From: Streptomyces dioscori
GTDB taxonomy: Bacteria; Actinomycetota; Actinomycetes; Streptomycetales; Streptomycetaceae
Direction: 5' to 3'
Length of the DNA stretch: 64,000 nucleotides
Assembly: GCF_003024195.1 (NCBI RefSeq)
Contig: NZ_KZ679050.1
Span: forward strand, 186,001 to 250,000
Positions 31,962 to 41,264 of this stretch are shown piece by piece; the stretch's first letter is position 1; every line of letters begins with the position of its first letter. The notes under the pieces are model-generated. The model worked only from the letters and a program-made list of their open reading frames with translations. It did not search any database and was not told the DNA's origin. The position numbers were made by a program, and so were the translations under genes.

Positions 31962-34619
31962 TTCGCCCAGTGCGTCGCGGGCTCGGGTCACCAGGCCGTC
32001 TGCTCCGCAGGATGTCGCCAGGGTCAGGGCTCTGGTGATTTCTGGGCGGGAGCGGGATGCGATGCCGTATTCGAGGCGGGCCGCGGCGTGTTCGTAGGCG
32101 CAGGGCGACGCCTCCAGGTACGTGACCGCCTGCGCGTGGAGCGCGACGGAGCGCTGGCCGGTCTCCAGCGCGGCGGCGCAGCGCAGGGCCTCGCCGATGG
32201 CCGTGTCGGTGCCGAAGCGCTCGGCCTGGACGCGGGCGTCCGCTGCCACCTCCGCGGCGCGCCGCGGGTCCTGGACGGCGAGGGTCCGGGCGAGGTCGCC
32301 CGCCCAGGGCGCCATCACCGTGTTGTGACCGCCGCGCGCCTCGGACATCTTCTCCGCGGTCTCCAGCTCGTTCACGCCCTCCTCGACGCGACCGGTGGCG
32401 ATGAGCAGCCGGCCCCGTATCGAGTGGGTGTCCGGCAGGACGATCGTGGACGGGTGCGGCGGCTCGAAGGAGTACCGCTCGGCGATCTCCTCGGCCTCGC
32501 CGACATGCCCGCGGGCGAGCAGCGTGTCGATGAGCATGCACGCCGCGGACCAGTGCATGGGCAGTCCGCGACCGACCCGGTCCGCGAGCCGCAGCGCCTC
32601 ACGCAGTGACTCGTCCGCTTCCTTGAGGCGTCCCCGCCTGCGGAGCACGTATCCGCCGAAGGCGTGCGAGAGGGCCAGATGGCCACCGCTCCAGCCGGCG
32701 GACTCGTACGACCGCTTGGCCTCGGTGAAGAGGCTCTCGGCGCGGTCGAGCCGGTCCGCGTACGTGTAGGAGATGCCGAGCATCATGAGGAGCTCGAAGC
32801 TCCACTCGGTGTCGGTCCAGCCGAGGCCGGGCGCGAGGCGGCCGTTGACGAGCGAGCGGTCGCAGAGCTCGGCGACCTCCTCCGCGTTCTCTCCGCGGGT
32901 CATGGCGTCGAAGGCGCGCAGGATGAGCACGGCGCGCTCGGAGTTGTCGCGGCCGGTGAGCGGTTCGGCCAGCTGGGCCAGTCGGCGGGAGCGGCCGGGC
33001 GCGTCCTCCTCCCCGGCGTGGATGCCCTCCCACATGTAGTGCACGGCCTGCAGCCGCATTCGCGCGGGGCCTGGTTCGAGCCGGTCGGCCTCCGCGTCGA
33101 CGACCGCGACGGCCTCCTCCAGCTGGTCGTTGTGGACGAGCGCCGAGGACAGCCGGCAGACCGCGTCGACCCGCAGTTCCGCCTCCAGGCCGTGCACGGT
33201 GAGCGCCTGGCGCAGATAGCTGATGGTGGTCGCGGGCGAGGTCAGGAGTGTGGCGCAGCCCAGTTCGTACAGCACGCGCGCGTGGACCTCCGGGAGCGGC
33301 GGTTCCAGCAGGGCGCGCTCCAGGCACCGGCGGGCCGCGTCCGGGGCGCCGACGGCGAGGTGTTCGCCGGCCGCCTCGCGCATCTGCTCGACGAGTTCGG
33401 GGTCGTCGTCCGGATGCACCTCCAGGAGGTGGCGGGAGGCCGCGGCGGCGCCGAGGCCGGACGCGGTGACGACTGCGGCGGCCACTCCGTGCATCGCGGT
33501 GCGCAGCGCGTCCGGGATCGAGCGGTAGACGGCGGTGGCGATGAGCGGGTGGACGAACTCCAGCTCGCCCTCCTCCGCTCGGCCGGATGTCCGGTCGGCC
33601 TCGGTGAGGATGCGGGCGACGCTCAGCCGCACGGCGCAGCGTTCGGCGTCCTCCCGCTGCATTCCGGCCAGTTCCGCCGCGAGGTCCACGGAGATCTGCG
33701 TACCGAGGATGGCGGCGGCCCAGGCGAACTTCGTGGCGTCGACGCCGAGCCCCTCCAGCCGGTCGACGAGTCCGCGTCCGCGGGCCGCGCGGTTCAGCGC
33801 GCGCAGTTCGGCGGCCGAGTCCTCCACTGGTTCCAGTTCGCTGTCCTGGACCTTGGCGAGCAGTTCGACGCTCTCGTAGGGGTTGCCGCCGGTGACCGCC
33901 CAGACCTCGCGGCAGAAGGGGGCGTCGGCGTGCGCGCCGAGCGTGGCGCGGGTGAGTCCGGCGGTGGCTTCCGGGGTCAGCGCGCGCAGGCTGGGCATCG
34001 GGCGGGACAGTGCGCCGAGCGTGTCGAGGTGGCGGGCGCTCTCGCCGGTGGCGTCGCCGGGGCGGCGGGCCACCACGACGAGGACGGGCAGGTCGTCGAG
34101 GCGCTCGGCGAAGGCCGCCAGCCAGTGCAGGGTTTCCTGGTCGGCCCAGTGGGCGTCGTCGACGAGCAGCACGAGGGGCCATTCGCGCCGGGCGAGTCTG
34201 CGTACGGCGGCGACGAGTCCGTCGCACACGCCCTGCGGGTCCGCCTGGCGTGCGCCCGGTTCGGCTATGCCCAGTGCGGGTCCGGCGATGTCGTACCAGT
34301 CGCCGAAGTATTCACGTGCCTCGTCGGGCATGAGTGCCACGAGGGCGGGCTGGAGCAGCTGCCGGACGACGTTGAAGGGGACGGACGTGATGGTCTCGCC
34401 GCCGCGGGCCGACCAGACCGTGCAGCGGCTCTCCGCGAGGGTGCGGACCTGGGCGAGCAGTGCTGTCTTGCCGATGCCCGCCTCGCCCGTGAACACCAGC
34501 AGGCTGCCGGCGGCGGAGCCGGCGCACAGGGCGTCGACGGCCTCCGTGACCGCGGCGAGTTCCGCGTCGCGCTCCCAGAGCGGTGCCGAGGCGGCCGCAC
34601 CCGGCCGTACCTCCGTCAT
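31953..34619 (-). CDS. LuxR-type (LAL/STAND-like) AAA ATPase lacking the DNA-binding domain
   Basis: 888 residues. An N-terminal AAA/STAND ATPase with Walker A (FTGEAGIGKTALL, about 43-55), Walker B (LVLLVDDAHWAD) and sensor GGNPYESVELL is followed by a long TPR-like helical region (to the end). This is the architecture of large LuxR regulators, but they end with a helix-turn-helix of about 60 residues; here the protein stops at TRARDALGEAP, where the HTH would normally begin, and no HTH is found in any frame downstream, which is repeat DNA. GGGGAGG precedes the ATG. It may act as a signalling ATPase without DNA binding, or be a truncated regulator. Confidence 0.85.
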   Translation of the reverse strand: MTEVRPGAAASAPLWERDAELAAVTEAVDALCAGSAAGSLLVFTGEAGIGKTALLAQVRTLAESRCTVWSARGGETITSVPFNVVRQLLQPALVALMPDEAREYFGDWYDIAGPALGIAEPGARQADPQGVCDGLVAAVRRLARREWPLVLLVDDAHWADQETLHWLAAFAERLDDLPVLVVVARRPGDATGESARHLDTLGALSRPMPSLRALTPEATAGLTRATLGAHADAPFCREVWAVTGGNPYESVELLAKVQDSELEPVEDSAAELRALNRAARGRGLVDRLEGLGVDATKFAWAAAILGTQISVDLAAELAGMQREDAERCAVRLSVARILTEADRTSGRAEEGELEFVHPLIATAVYRSIPDALRTAMHGVAAAVVTASGLGAAAASRHLLEVHPDDDPELVEQMREAAGEHLAVGAPDAARRCLERALLEPPLPEVHARVLYELGCATLLTSPATTISYLRQALTVHGLEAELRVDAVCRLSSALVHNDQLEEAVAVVDAEADRLEPGPARMRLQAVHYMWEGIHAGEEDAPGRSRRLAQLAEPLTGRDNSERAVLILRAFDAMTRGENAEEVAELCDRSLVNGRLAPGLGWTDTEWSFELLMMLGISYTYADRLDRAESLFTEAKRSYESAGWSGGHLALSHAFGGYVLRRRGRLKEADESLREALRLADRVGRGLPMHWSAACMLIDTLLARGHVGEAEEIAERYSFEPPHPSTIVLPDTHSIRGRLLIATGRVEEGVNELETAEKMSEARGGHNTVMAPWAGDLARTLAVQDPRRAAEVAADARVQAERFGTDTAIGEALRCAAALETGQRSVALHAQAVTYLEASPCAYEHAAARLEYGIASRSRPEITRALTLATSCGADGLVTRARDALGEAP

Positions 34620-34872
34620 CCCGCTACCTCCCCAGGTCGGCCCAACGACGTACAGACTTCGAGCCTAGTCCTCCGGAAGGCGCGATGGAGCCTGGTCGGG
34701 ACACCTGTTGTCGTCATGGTGACGGCCGAGGGCGGGTGCCGGCCGGCCTGCCCGCCGGCTCGCCGCCGACTTGCCCGCCGGCCGGCACGGGTGAAAGTTA
34801 TTGACTGTCAGCAACCGCGAACTGAAACCGACTTTCAGCGACGTCGGCACGACCCGGTGCGGGAGGAACGGT
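34620..34872. promoter_or_regulatory. Divergent spacer with hairpin and TGAAAGT/ACTTTCA arms
   Basis: The 253 bp between the ATPase gene (minus) and the MFS gene (plus). A 12-bp perfect inverted repeat GTGCCGGCCGGC / GCCGGCCGGCAC lies at 34736-34747 / 34777-34788, and TGAAAGT (34792-34798) pairs with ACTTTCA (34831-34837) around TTGACT. The second pair could be an operator of the MFS gene. Confidence 0.45.
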
Positions 34873-36237
34873 ATGGATGCCCCGGCGTACGGCTCCGGCC
34901 TGCGGACCGACCGGCCGGAGCGTTCCCGGAGAGCGCTGGTCGCGGGATCGGTCGGCAACTTCATCGAGTGGTACGAGTTCGGTGTCTACGGCTATTTCGC
35001 GACGGTCGTCGCGGCCCGCTTCTTCACCCCGGAGGGCGGCTCCGAGGCCGAGGCACTGGTCAGGACGTACGCGTCGTTCGCGCTCGCGTTCTTCTTCCGG
35101 CCCGTCGGCGCCGCGCTGTTCGGCCGCCTCGGCGACCGCGTCGGCCGCCGGCCCGTGCTGATCCTGGTCATCGTCCTCATGACGGCCGCCACGACCCTGA
35201 TCGGCGTGCTGCCCACGTACGCCACGGTGGGCGCCCTCGCCCCCTGGCTGCTCACCCTCCTGCGGGTGGTGCAAGGACTGTCCGCGGGCGGGGAGTTCGG
35301 CGGGGCGGTGTCGGTGATGACGGAGTTCGCGCCACCGGGCAGACGGGGACTGTACGGCTCGTGGCAGTCGTTCACGGTGGCGCTGGGACTGCTGGGCGGG
35401 GCGGGGGCCGCGGCGCTCCTCGCGACCCTGCTCACCGGGGCGCAGCTGAACTCCTGGGGCTGGCGGCTGCCGTTCCTGCTGACGCTGCCGATGGGGCTCG
35501 GGGCGCTGTGGCTGCGCCTGCGTCTCGACGAGACACCCTCTTTCCAAGCCCTCCGGGCAGGCCAGGCCCGCCAGGCACGAGAAGCTCTTCCGGCACCCCC
35601 GGCGCGTGAGGTGGCGAAGGCGATCGCGCTGGGTGCCGGGCGTGTCATGGGCTGGGCCGCCGCCGGTTACACCTTCCTCGTCGTGCTCCCCTCCTATCTG
35701 CAGAGCTCTCTGAACGCCACCTTCCAGCAGGCGCTGGTGGCCACGGTCCTCGCCAACCTCGGTTTCGCGGCCACGATCATCCCAGCGGGCCTGCTGAGCG
35801 ACCGGATCGGCCGGCGTCCGGTGATGCTCACGGGCGCGCTGCTGGTCACCGTGCTGGCGGTGCCCCTGCTCAACCTCCTTCAGGACGACGGCACTTCGAC
35901 CGCGCTGAGAGGCGCCGCCGTGTTCGTCGCGGGGGCGATCGTGGGTCTGATGGCGGGGCCGGGACCCGCGATGCTCTCGGAGATGTTCCCGACGAGCGTG
36001 CGGTACACCGGTCTGGGACTCGCCTACGCCCTGTCCAATGCCGTGTTCTCCGGGTGCGCGGGGCTCATCATCACGGAGACGATCGAGCGGACGGGCAGTG
36101 TGGACATCCCGGCGTACTACGCGGCGGCCACCTGCGCGGTGAGCGCACTGGCCCTCCTGACACTCCGTGAGACGCGGACGGACGCCGGGACCGAGCGCGT
36201 ACAGGAACAGAAGAGGCGGGCGGAAGGGGGGAGTTGA
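34873..36237 (+). CDS. MFS transporter, metabolite:H+ symporter type
   Basis: 454 residues with 12 predicted membrane segments. The start at ATG 34873 has GGGAGGA 5 bp upstream; the longer frame from 34801 has none. The family opening SVGNFIEWYEFGVYGYFATVVAARFF and the loop motif FGRLGDRVGRRPVLI (repeated as LLSDRIGRRPVML) mark the metabolite:H+ symporter branch (shikimate, dicarboxylate, proline/betaine and related substrates). The substrate is unknown. Its stop lies 4 bp before the AnmK start, so they form one transcription unit, hinting at a cell-wall sugar or related substrate. Confidence 0.9.
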   Translation: MDAPAYGSGLRTDRPERSRRALVAGSVGNFIEWYEFGVYGYFATVVAARFFTPEGGSEAEALVRTYASFALAFFFRPVGAALFGRLGDRVGRRPVLILVIVLMTAATTLIGVLPTYATVGALAPWLLTLLRVVQGLSAGGEFGGAVSVMTEFAPPGRRGLYGSWQSFTVALGLLGGAGAAALLATLLTGAQLNSWGWRLPFLLTLPMGLGALWLRLRLDETPSFQALRAGQARQAREALPAPPAREVAKAIALGAGRVMGWAAAGYTFLVVLPSYLQSSLNATFQQALVATVLANLGFAATIIPAGLLSDRIGRRPVMLTGALLVTVLAVPLLNLLQDDGTSTALRGAAVFVAGAIVGLMAGPGPAMLSEMFPTSVRYTGLGLAYALSNAVFSGCAGLIITETIERTGSVDIPAYYAAATCAVSALALLTLRETRTDAGTERVQEQKRRAEGGS

Positions 36238-36241
36238 GAAG

Positions 36242-37435
36242 GTGCGGGTGATCGGTCTGATGTCCGGCACGTCGTACGACGCCATCGACGCGGCGGCTGC
36301 CGACCTGCACCTCGACGGGCCGGACCTGGTGCTGAAGCCGCTGGGGACGGTGTCCGAGGCGTACGGGCCCGGTCTGCGCGAGGCTCTCGCGGCGGCGCTG
36401 CCCCCGGCGGCCACCACCCTCGCCGAGGTGTGCCGGCTGGACACCCTCGTCGGGCAGGCCTTCGCCGCCGCGGCGGTCCGCGCCCGGCGCGAACTGTGCG
36501 CCGGGCGGGCCGAGTTGATCGCCTCGCACGGCCAGACCGTCTTCCACTGGACCGACGAGGGGCAGGTCCGGGGCACGCTTCAGATCGGGCAGCCCGCCTG
36601 GATCGCGGAGGCGACCGGGCTGCCCGTGGTCGCCGACTTCCGGCCACGTGACATCGCCGCGGGCGGTCAGGGCGCGCCCCTGGTCAGCCTGGTCGACCTC
36701 CTGTGGCTGCGCGGCAGGCCAGGCGTGCCGGTAGCGCTGAACCTCGGCGGCATCGCCAACCTCACCGCGCCCGACGGCACCGCGTTCGACACGGGCCCCG
36801 CGGGCGCGCTGACCGACGCGGCCGTACGCCGTTTCACCGGCCGGGCCTTCGACGCCGACGGGGTGATGGCCGGGCGCGGCACCGTGCACGAGCCACTGCT
36901 GCGGCGCCTGCTCGACGAGCCGTACTACGCGCGGCCGGCGCCGAAGACGACCGGCAAGGAACTGTTCCACGAGGGCTACCTGCTCGCGGTGCTCGCGGAC
37001 TACGCCGCGTCGCCCGACGAGGACGTGACCTTGACCTTGACCGACGAGGACGTGATCGCGACCCTCACCCGGCTCACCGCCCGCACGGTGGCGGACGCCG
37101 TCCGTTCGCTGGGCACCGCCGGGCCTTCCCGGGCCACCGAAGTGATCGTCTCCGGCGGCGGGACCCGCAATCCCGTGCTCATGTCGATGTTGGAGGAGGA
37201 ACTGGCGGGGACGCCGCTCCGCCTCTCCGACGATCTCGGGCTGCCCGCGGCGGCCAAGGAGGCGTACGCCTTCGCCGTGCTCGGGTTTTTGACGGTGCAC
37301 GGGCTCCCGGGCACCGATCCGAGGAGCACCGGCGCCCGGCACGCCGGTGTACTCGGCTCACTCACACCGGGACGGAACGGCTTCCCCCAGATCCGCGCAG
37401 GCGCGGAACAGCCGGTGCGCCTGGTGCTGAAGTGA
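36242..37435 (+). CDS. anmK: Anhydro-N-acetylmuramic acid kinase
   Basis: 397 residues. The enzyme phosphorylates and opens 1,6-anhydroMurNAc from peptidoglycan turnover to MurNAc-6-phosphate. The ATP/substrate motif GLMSGTSYDAIDAA opens the protein; IASHGQTVFHW, TLQIGQPAWIAE, VADFRPRDIAAGGQGAPLV, LNLGGIANLT, FDTGPAG and VSGGGTRNPVLM are the characteristic ASKHA-fold stretches. The start is GTG 36242 with GGGGGGAG upstream. The rest of the recycling pathway (MurQ) is not in the window. Confidence 0.94.
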   Translation: MRVIGLMSGTSYDAIDAAAADLHLDGPDLVLKPLGTVSEAYGPGLREALAAALPPAATTLAEVCRLDTLVGQAFAAAAVRARRELCAGRAELIASHGQTVFHWTDEGQVRGTLQIGQPAWIAEATGLPVVADFRPRDIAAGGQGAPLVSLVDLLWLRGRPGVPVALNLGGIANLTAPDGTAFDTGPAGALTDAAVRRFTGRAFDADGVMAGRGTVHEPLLRRLLDEPYYARPAPKTTGKELFHEGYLLAVLADYAASPDEDVTLTLTDEDVIATLTRLTARTVADAVRSLGTAGPSRATEVIVSGGGTRNPVLMSMLEEELAGTPLRLSDDLGLPAAAKEAYAFAVLGFLTVHGLPGTDPRSTGARHAGVLGSLTPGRNGFPQIRAGAEQPVRLVLK

Positions 37436-37489
37436 CCTGAAACGGGGTCCTCTCATACGGCTTTCACCCACACCTCATACGGTGGGCAC

Positions 37490-38452
37490 ATGACGCAGGC
37501 GACTCCCCCCGGCTGGTATCCCGACCCCGGGCAGACAAGTGACGGTCCCGCCACGCAACGCTGGTGGGACGGCAGTACATGGACGGACCAGACCCGCCCC
37601 GCGGAGTCGGCCGCCGCATGGGGTCCTCCGGCGTACCCGCCGGGCACCCCGTACGGGGGCGCGAAGCCGGGCGGGCCCCGGCGCGGAGTGCGTACGGCGA
37701 TAGCCGTGGCCGCCGCCATAGCGGTGCTCGCGGGCATCGGCGGCGGTGTGTACGCGCTCACCGCGGACAACGACTCCGACAGCCCCGAGCAGAGCAGCGC
37801 CCAGCCGACGCCGTCGCTGCCGGGCGGTCCGCAGGGCCAGGACGGCGGTGGCCAGGGCGGTCCCGGCGGCCAGGACGGCGGCGAGAGCGGGGTCCCGCAG
37901 CCGCAGCAGTCCGAGGACGGCTTCGCCGCCGACCCGGTCAACGGCATCAGCCTCCCCGTGCCCGACGACTGGAGCGGCTCGACCATCCAGGTGGGCGCCC
38001 AGGTGACGTCCAAGGACTCCTACAAGTGCCCGGGCGACGCCACGGCGACCTGCACACGCGGCGGCGCCTACTCGGCCCCCGCGCTCGCCCTGGAACTCAA
38101 GGCCACCACCGTGGAGGCCGCGGCCAAGGAGGACATCTCCAAGAACGCCGAGGAGTCCTACGGCGGCAAGAGCTACGGCAGGATCACCTCGCACGAGGAG
38201 CTCTCCTCGAAGGCCGTCACCGTGGCGGGGCAGAAGGGCTACGCGGTCCGCTGGAAGGTCGTCACGAGCAAGGGCGCCGACGGCTACGTCGAGTCGCTGG
38301 TCTTCCCTGCGCCCGCCAACGCCAAGCAGCTCGTCGTCGTGCGCTTCGGCATCGACGTCGGCGCCGACGCGCCCAAGCAGTCCGTGATCGACGACATCAC
38401 CAAGGGCATCAAGGAGTCCGCGGGCGGCGGCGGCAACGGCCAGGACGTCTAG
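37490..38452 (+). CDS. DUF2510-domain membrane-anchored protein
   Basis: 320 residues. The N-terminal DUF2510 motif PPGWYPDPGQ...RWWDGSTWTDQTRP is cytoplasmic, followed by a Pro/Gly linker, one membrane segment (about 66-88, AIAVAAAIAVLAGIGGGVYAL), a long Gly/Gln/Ser-rich spacer and an extracytoplasmic domain with two cysteines (YKCPGDATATCTRGG) that could form a disulfide. The external part is like DUF4245/lipoprotein-type folds in length only; no function is known. CTCATACGG occurs twice just upstream (37452 and 37474). Confidence 0.85.
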   Translation: MTQATPPGWYPDPGQTSDGPATQRWWDGSTWTDQTRPAESAAAWGPPAYPPGTPYGGAKPGGPRRGVRTAIAVAAAIAVLAGIGGGVYALTADNDSDSPEQSSAQPTPSLPGGPQGQDGGGQGGPGGQDGGESGVPQPQQSEDGFAADPVNGISLPVPDDWSGSTIQVGAQVTSKDSYKCPGDATATCTRGGAYSAPALALELKATTVEAAAKEDISKNAEESYGGKSYGRITSHEELSSKAVTVAGQKGYAVRWKVVTSKGADGYVESLVFPAPANAKQLVVVRFGIDVGADAPKQSVIDDITKGIKESAGGGGNGQDV

Positions 38453-38509
38453 GACGTAACCCGGGGACGACCAGGACGTGAGCCGGACACACCCGGCGCG
38501 GATACCGGT

Positions 38510-38556
38510 CGGCCGGGTGGAGCGCCTCTCCGCTCAAGAGGAACCCCACCCGGCCG
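38510..38556. terminator. Hairpin terminator between convergent genes
   Basis: Arms CGGCCGGGTGG (38510-38520) and CCACCCGGCCG (38546-38556) enclose an inner CCTCT/AGAGG stem. It lies between the DUF2510 gene and the TetR gene. Confidence 0.8.
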
Positions 38557-38637
38557 GGGGGTGCGCGCCGCCCCCGTCCCCACGGTGCGGCGCGATCAGG
38601 TCACCGTCCAGTCATCCCTTGGACGGCGGCCTGAGTT

Positions 38638-39261
38638 CTAAGGGGGGTCGGCCAGTCCCAGTGCGGGCAGCAGGGCCACTTCCACATAGCGCAGCAGATA
38701 CTCCGCGTCCGCGGGCCGCCCTTCGAGGATGGGCCTGACCCGGAGCACACCGAGCAACTGCGCGGGAACGAACTCCAGCACCGGATGGTCGGCGGTGATC
38801 TCGCCCCGCTCGACCGCGCGCCCGATCATCGCCCGCAGCGCGTCGAGTTCGGGTTCCACGAGGGCGTCGCGCAGCGCGCGCTTCAGTTCCTCGTCCTGCA
38901 TCACGGACTGGCCGAGCGCCTGCATGAGCCGGGTGTCCTCGTCGGACCGCTCGCCCGCCGTACGGGCGACGGCGCGCAGGTCACCGGCGAGGGACCCGGT
39001 GTCGATCCCGATGAACTTGGGGCAGTGGTTGGCGCGCAGCGCGGCGGCCACGAACTGCGGCTTGGTCTTCCACTGGCGGTAGAGCGTGGACTTGCTGCAC
39101 CGGGTGCTGGCGGCCACCCCCTCCATGGTCAGCGCGTCGTAGCCGCACTCGCGGACCTGGTCGAGCACGGCGTCGAAGAACTCCTGCTCACGCTCCGGCG
39201 TGATCTTGGAGCGGCGCGAGGCGGCGACCGTCTCCGGTCCCTCCGCTGCCTGCGACGTCAT
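38638..39261 (-). CDS. TetR-family transcriptional repressor
   Basis: 207 residues. The start at ATG 39261 has GAGGAG 7 bp upstream. The helix-turn-helix is VRECGYDALTMEGVAASTRCSKSTLYRQWKTKPQFVAAALRA (about 37-78). The C-terminal ligand domain is of the TetR_C_16-like kind with LLRYVEVALLPALG at the end. A 54-bp perfect palindrome lies between it and the divergent PAP2/DMT genes, strongly suggesting it represses both itself and them. The ligand is unknown. Confidence 0.92.
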   Translation of the reverse strand: MTSQAAEGPETVAASRRSKITPEREQEFFDAVLDQVRECGYDALTMEGVAASTRCSKSTLYRQWKTKPQFVAAALRANHCPKFIGIDTGSLAGDLRAVARTAGERSDEDTRLMQALGQSVMQDEELKRALRDALVEPELDALRAMIGRAVERGEITADHPVLEFVPAQLLGVLRVRPILEGRPADAEYLLRYVEVALLPALGLADPP

Positions 39262-39303
39262 GGCTCGTCTCCTCGCTCGTCCCCGGGCCCGTCCCGGCAG
39301 CCT

Positions 39304-39357
39304 ATCGATACGCCAGTGTACCGGAACGACTTCGTATCGGTACACTGGCGTATCGAT
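39304..39357. promoter_or_regulatory. 54-bp palindromic operator of the TetR/PAP2 intergenic region
   Basis: Perfect 20-bp arms at 39304-39323 and 39338-39357 around a 14-bp centre. Each arm contains a TAC-N5-GTA-type site (ATACGCCAGTGTAC and its inverse), so two TetR dimers could bind side by side. It lies 43 bp from the TetR start and about 100 bp from the PAP2 start. Confidence 0.85.
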
Positions 39358-39454
39358 GAGCCTTGGACAGGACCCACCCCTGTGTCGAGTGGATCCCCTC
39401 CTGGGCTCACCACGCATCAGCATCGTTGAGACCGTCAAGCAAAGGGGCCGGGGG

Positions 39455-40303
39455 ATGGAACTCCCAACCGAGCCTGCACAGAAGGGATCCGCCGCGATAC
39501 CGCGGCCACCCCTCGTCCGTGAGGTCCTGCTCGTCGCGGGACTCTTCCTCGTCTACAAACTCGGCCGGCAGCTGGCCACCGGCCACACCGCCGAGGCCTT
39601 CGACAACGCCCACCGCGTATGGGACCTCGAACGGTTCCTGCACCTGCCCGGCGAGGGCTCCGTGCAGACCGCCGTGCTGCACGGCGACACCCTCGTCCAC
39701 GTCGTCAACACCTATTACGCGACCGTGCACTTCCCCGCCACGGCGGCCTTCCTCATCTGGCTCTACCTACGGCGTCCGGGGCACTACGTGTGGGCCCGGC
39801 GGGTCCTCGCCGCGGTCACCGCCGCGGCCCTGGTGGTGCATCTCACATTCCCGCTCGCCCCCCCGCGGATGCTCGCCGCGACGGGCCTCGTGGACACCGG
39901 CCAGGTGTACGGACCCACGGTGTACGGCGCCTCCCCCGCCACCGACTCCCTCTCGAACCAGTTCGCGGCGATGCCGTCGCTGCACTTCGGCTGGGCCCTG
40001 ATGATCGCGATCGGCCTGATCGCCGCGACCCGCTCACGGTGGCGGTGGCTGTGGCTGCTGCACCCGCTGCTGACCCTGCTGGTGATCGTCGGAACGGCGA
40101 ACCACTACTGGCTGGACGCCGTCGTCGCGGCAGCCCTTCTCGGCATCGTCCTCGCCGTCGTCCGCCCGCCCCGCAAGGCACCGGCCGCCGAGGACACAGG
40201 GGGCGCCGGCCGCCCCGTACCGCACGCGTCCGGTGGGCAGGACGCCCCCGGCGGCGTACAGGGCGTACCGGATGCGCCCGCGCTCGTGGGGGCGCGGCGA
40301 TGA
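39455..40303 (+). CDS. PAP2-superfamily membrane phosphatase (Aur1/Ipt1-like)
   Basis: 282 residues, about six membrane segments. The phosphatase motifs are APPRMLAATGL, MPSLHFGWAL (central H) and GTANHYWLDAVVA (last H and D), the order of PAP2_3 inositolphosphotransferase-like enzymes. Substrates are likely lipid phosphates or head groups. The start ATG 39455 (MELPTEPAQKG) has a weak GGGGCCGGGGG upstream. It overlaps the following DMT transporter gene by 4 bp; the pair is probably controlled by the TetR protein across the palindrome. Confidence 0.88.
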   Translation: MELPTEPAQKGSAAIPRPPLVREVLLVAGLFLVYKLGRQLATGHTAEAFDNAHRVWDLERFLHLPGEGSVQTAVLHGDTLVHVVNTYYATVHFPATAAFLIWLYLRRPGHYVWARRVLAAVTAAALVVHLTFPLAPPRMLAATGLVDTGQVYGPTVYGASPATDSLSNQFAAMPSLHFGWALMIAIGLIAATRSRWRWLWLLHPLLTLLVIVGTANHYWLDAVVAAALLGIVLAVVRPPRKAPAAEDTGGAGRPVPHASGGQDAPGGVQGVPDAPALVGARR

Positions 40304-41244
40304 GCGCGACCCTGCTCGCCGTCGTCCTGTCGCTGTTCTCCGCCGTCGCCTACGCGGGCGCCGCGGTGGCACAGGAGCGGCTGGCCTCCCGGACCACGGA
40401 CTCGGGAGTACTGCGACTGCTGGGCCGCGGTGCCTGGTGGTGGTCGGTCGGACTCAACGCCGGGGCCGCGCTGCTGCACGTGGCCGCCCTGAAGTACGGA
40501 ACCCTCACCCTCGTCCAGCCACTGGGCGCGCTCACGCTCGTCGCCGCGGTGCCGCTGGGCGCGCGGCTGGCGGGCCGACGCGTCACGTCGGTCGAGTGGC
40601 GCGGTACGGCGCTGACGCTGATCGGGCTCTCGGCGGTGCTCGTGACGGCGTCCGGGCCCGCGCCCGACGACGTGCTGAGCCTCCCGCAGGCGCTGGCCGT
40701 GACGGGTGCCACCGCCACCCTCATCGGCGTCCTGGCCCGGCCCGGCGCCCGTCCCGGACTCCGGCACGCGTCCGCGTCCGGCTTCGCCTCGGGCGTCGCC
40801 TCGGCGCTCACCCAGACCGTCACGGTCGCCGCGACGGACCGCACGGGTCCGCTGCTCAGCGGGCAGGTGATCGTGGTGGCCCTGCTGGTCGCGGCCTTCG
40901 CCGCGGGCGGCCTGCTGCTGTCGCAGACCGCCTACAAGGGCGGACTCGGCGCGCCGCTGGCCGTGGTGACACTGGCCAATCCGATCGCCGCGGTGGTGAT
41001 CGGCCTGACGCTGCTCGGTGAGCAGCTGCAGGGCGGGGTGGCGGGGCTGCTCCTCGCGGGGGCCGGGGGCGCGGTCGCGGCCTGGGGCGTGGTGACACTG
41101 TCGCGTTCCACGCCGGTGCCTGTGCCTGCGGCGGTGGAGGAGCATCCGGTGGCGGCCGTCCTCGCACTGGAACCCGACTCCGCCGCGTACGAGCCCTCGC
41201 TCCGGCCGCGGCAGAAGGCGCGCCGGCATCTCACCACGCTGTGA
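40300..41244 (+). CDS. DMT-superfamily (EamA-like) transporter
   Basis: 314 residues with about nine or ten membrane segments in two repeated halves (LLHVAALKYGTLTLVQPLGALTLVAAVPLGARL in the first, TAYKGGLGAPLAVVTLANPIAAVVIGLTLLGEQLQGG in the second), the drug/metabolite transporter pattern. The soluble C-terminal tail is proline- and charge-rich. ATGA overlap with the PAP2 gene indicates coupled translation. The substrate is unknown; a lipid-linked or metabolite exporter role alongside the phosphatase is an inference. Confidence 0.87.
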   Translation: MSATLLAVVLSLFSAVAYAGAAVAQERLASRTTDSGVLRLLGRGAWWWSVGLNAGAALLHVAALKYGTLTLVQPLGALTLVAAVPLGARLAGRRVTSVEWRGTALTLIGLSAVLVTASGPAPDDVLSLPQALAVTGATATLIGVLARPGARPGLRHASASGFASGVASALTQTVTVAATDRTGPLLSGQVIVVALLVAAFAAGGLLLSQTAYKGGLGAPLAVVTLANPIAAVVIGLTLLGEQLQGGVAGLLLAGAGGAVAAWGVVTLSRSTPVPVPAAVEEHPVAAVLALEPDSAAYEPSLRPRQKARRHLTTL

Positions 41245-41264
41245 CAGCGTCTCGGCGCACACGG

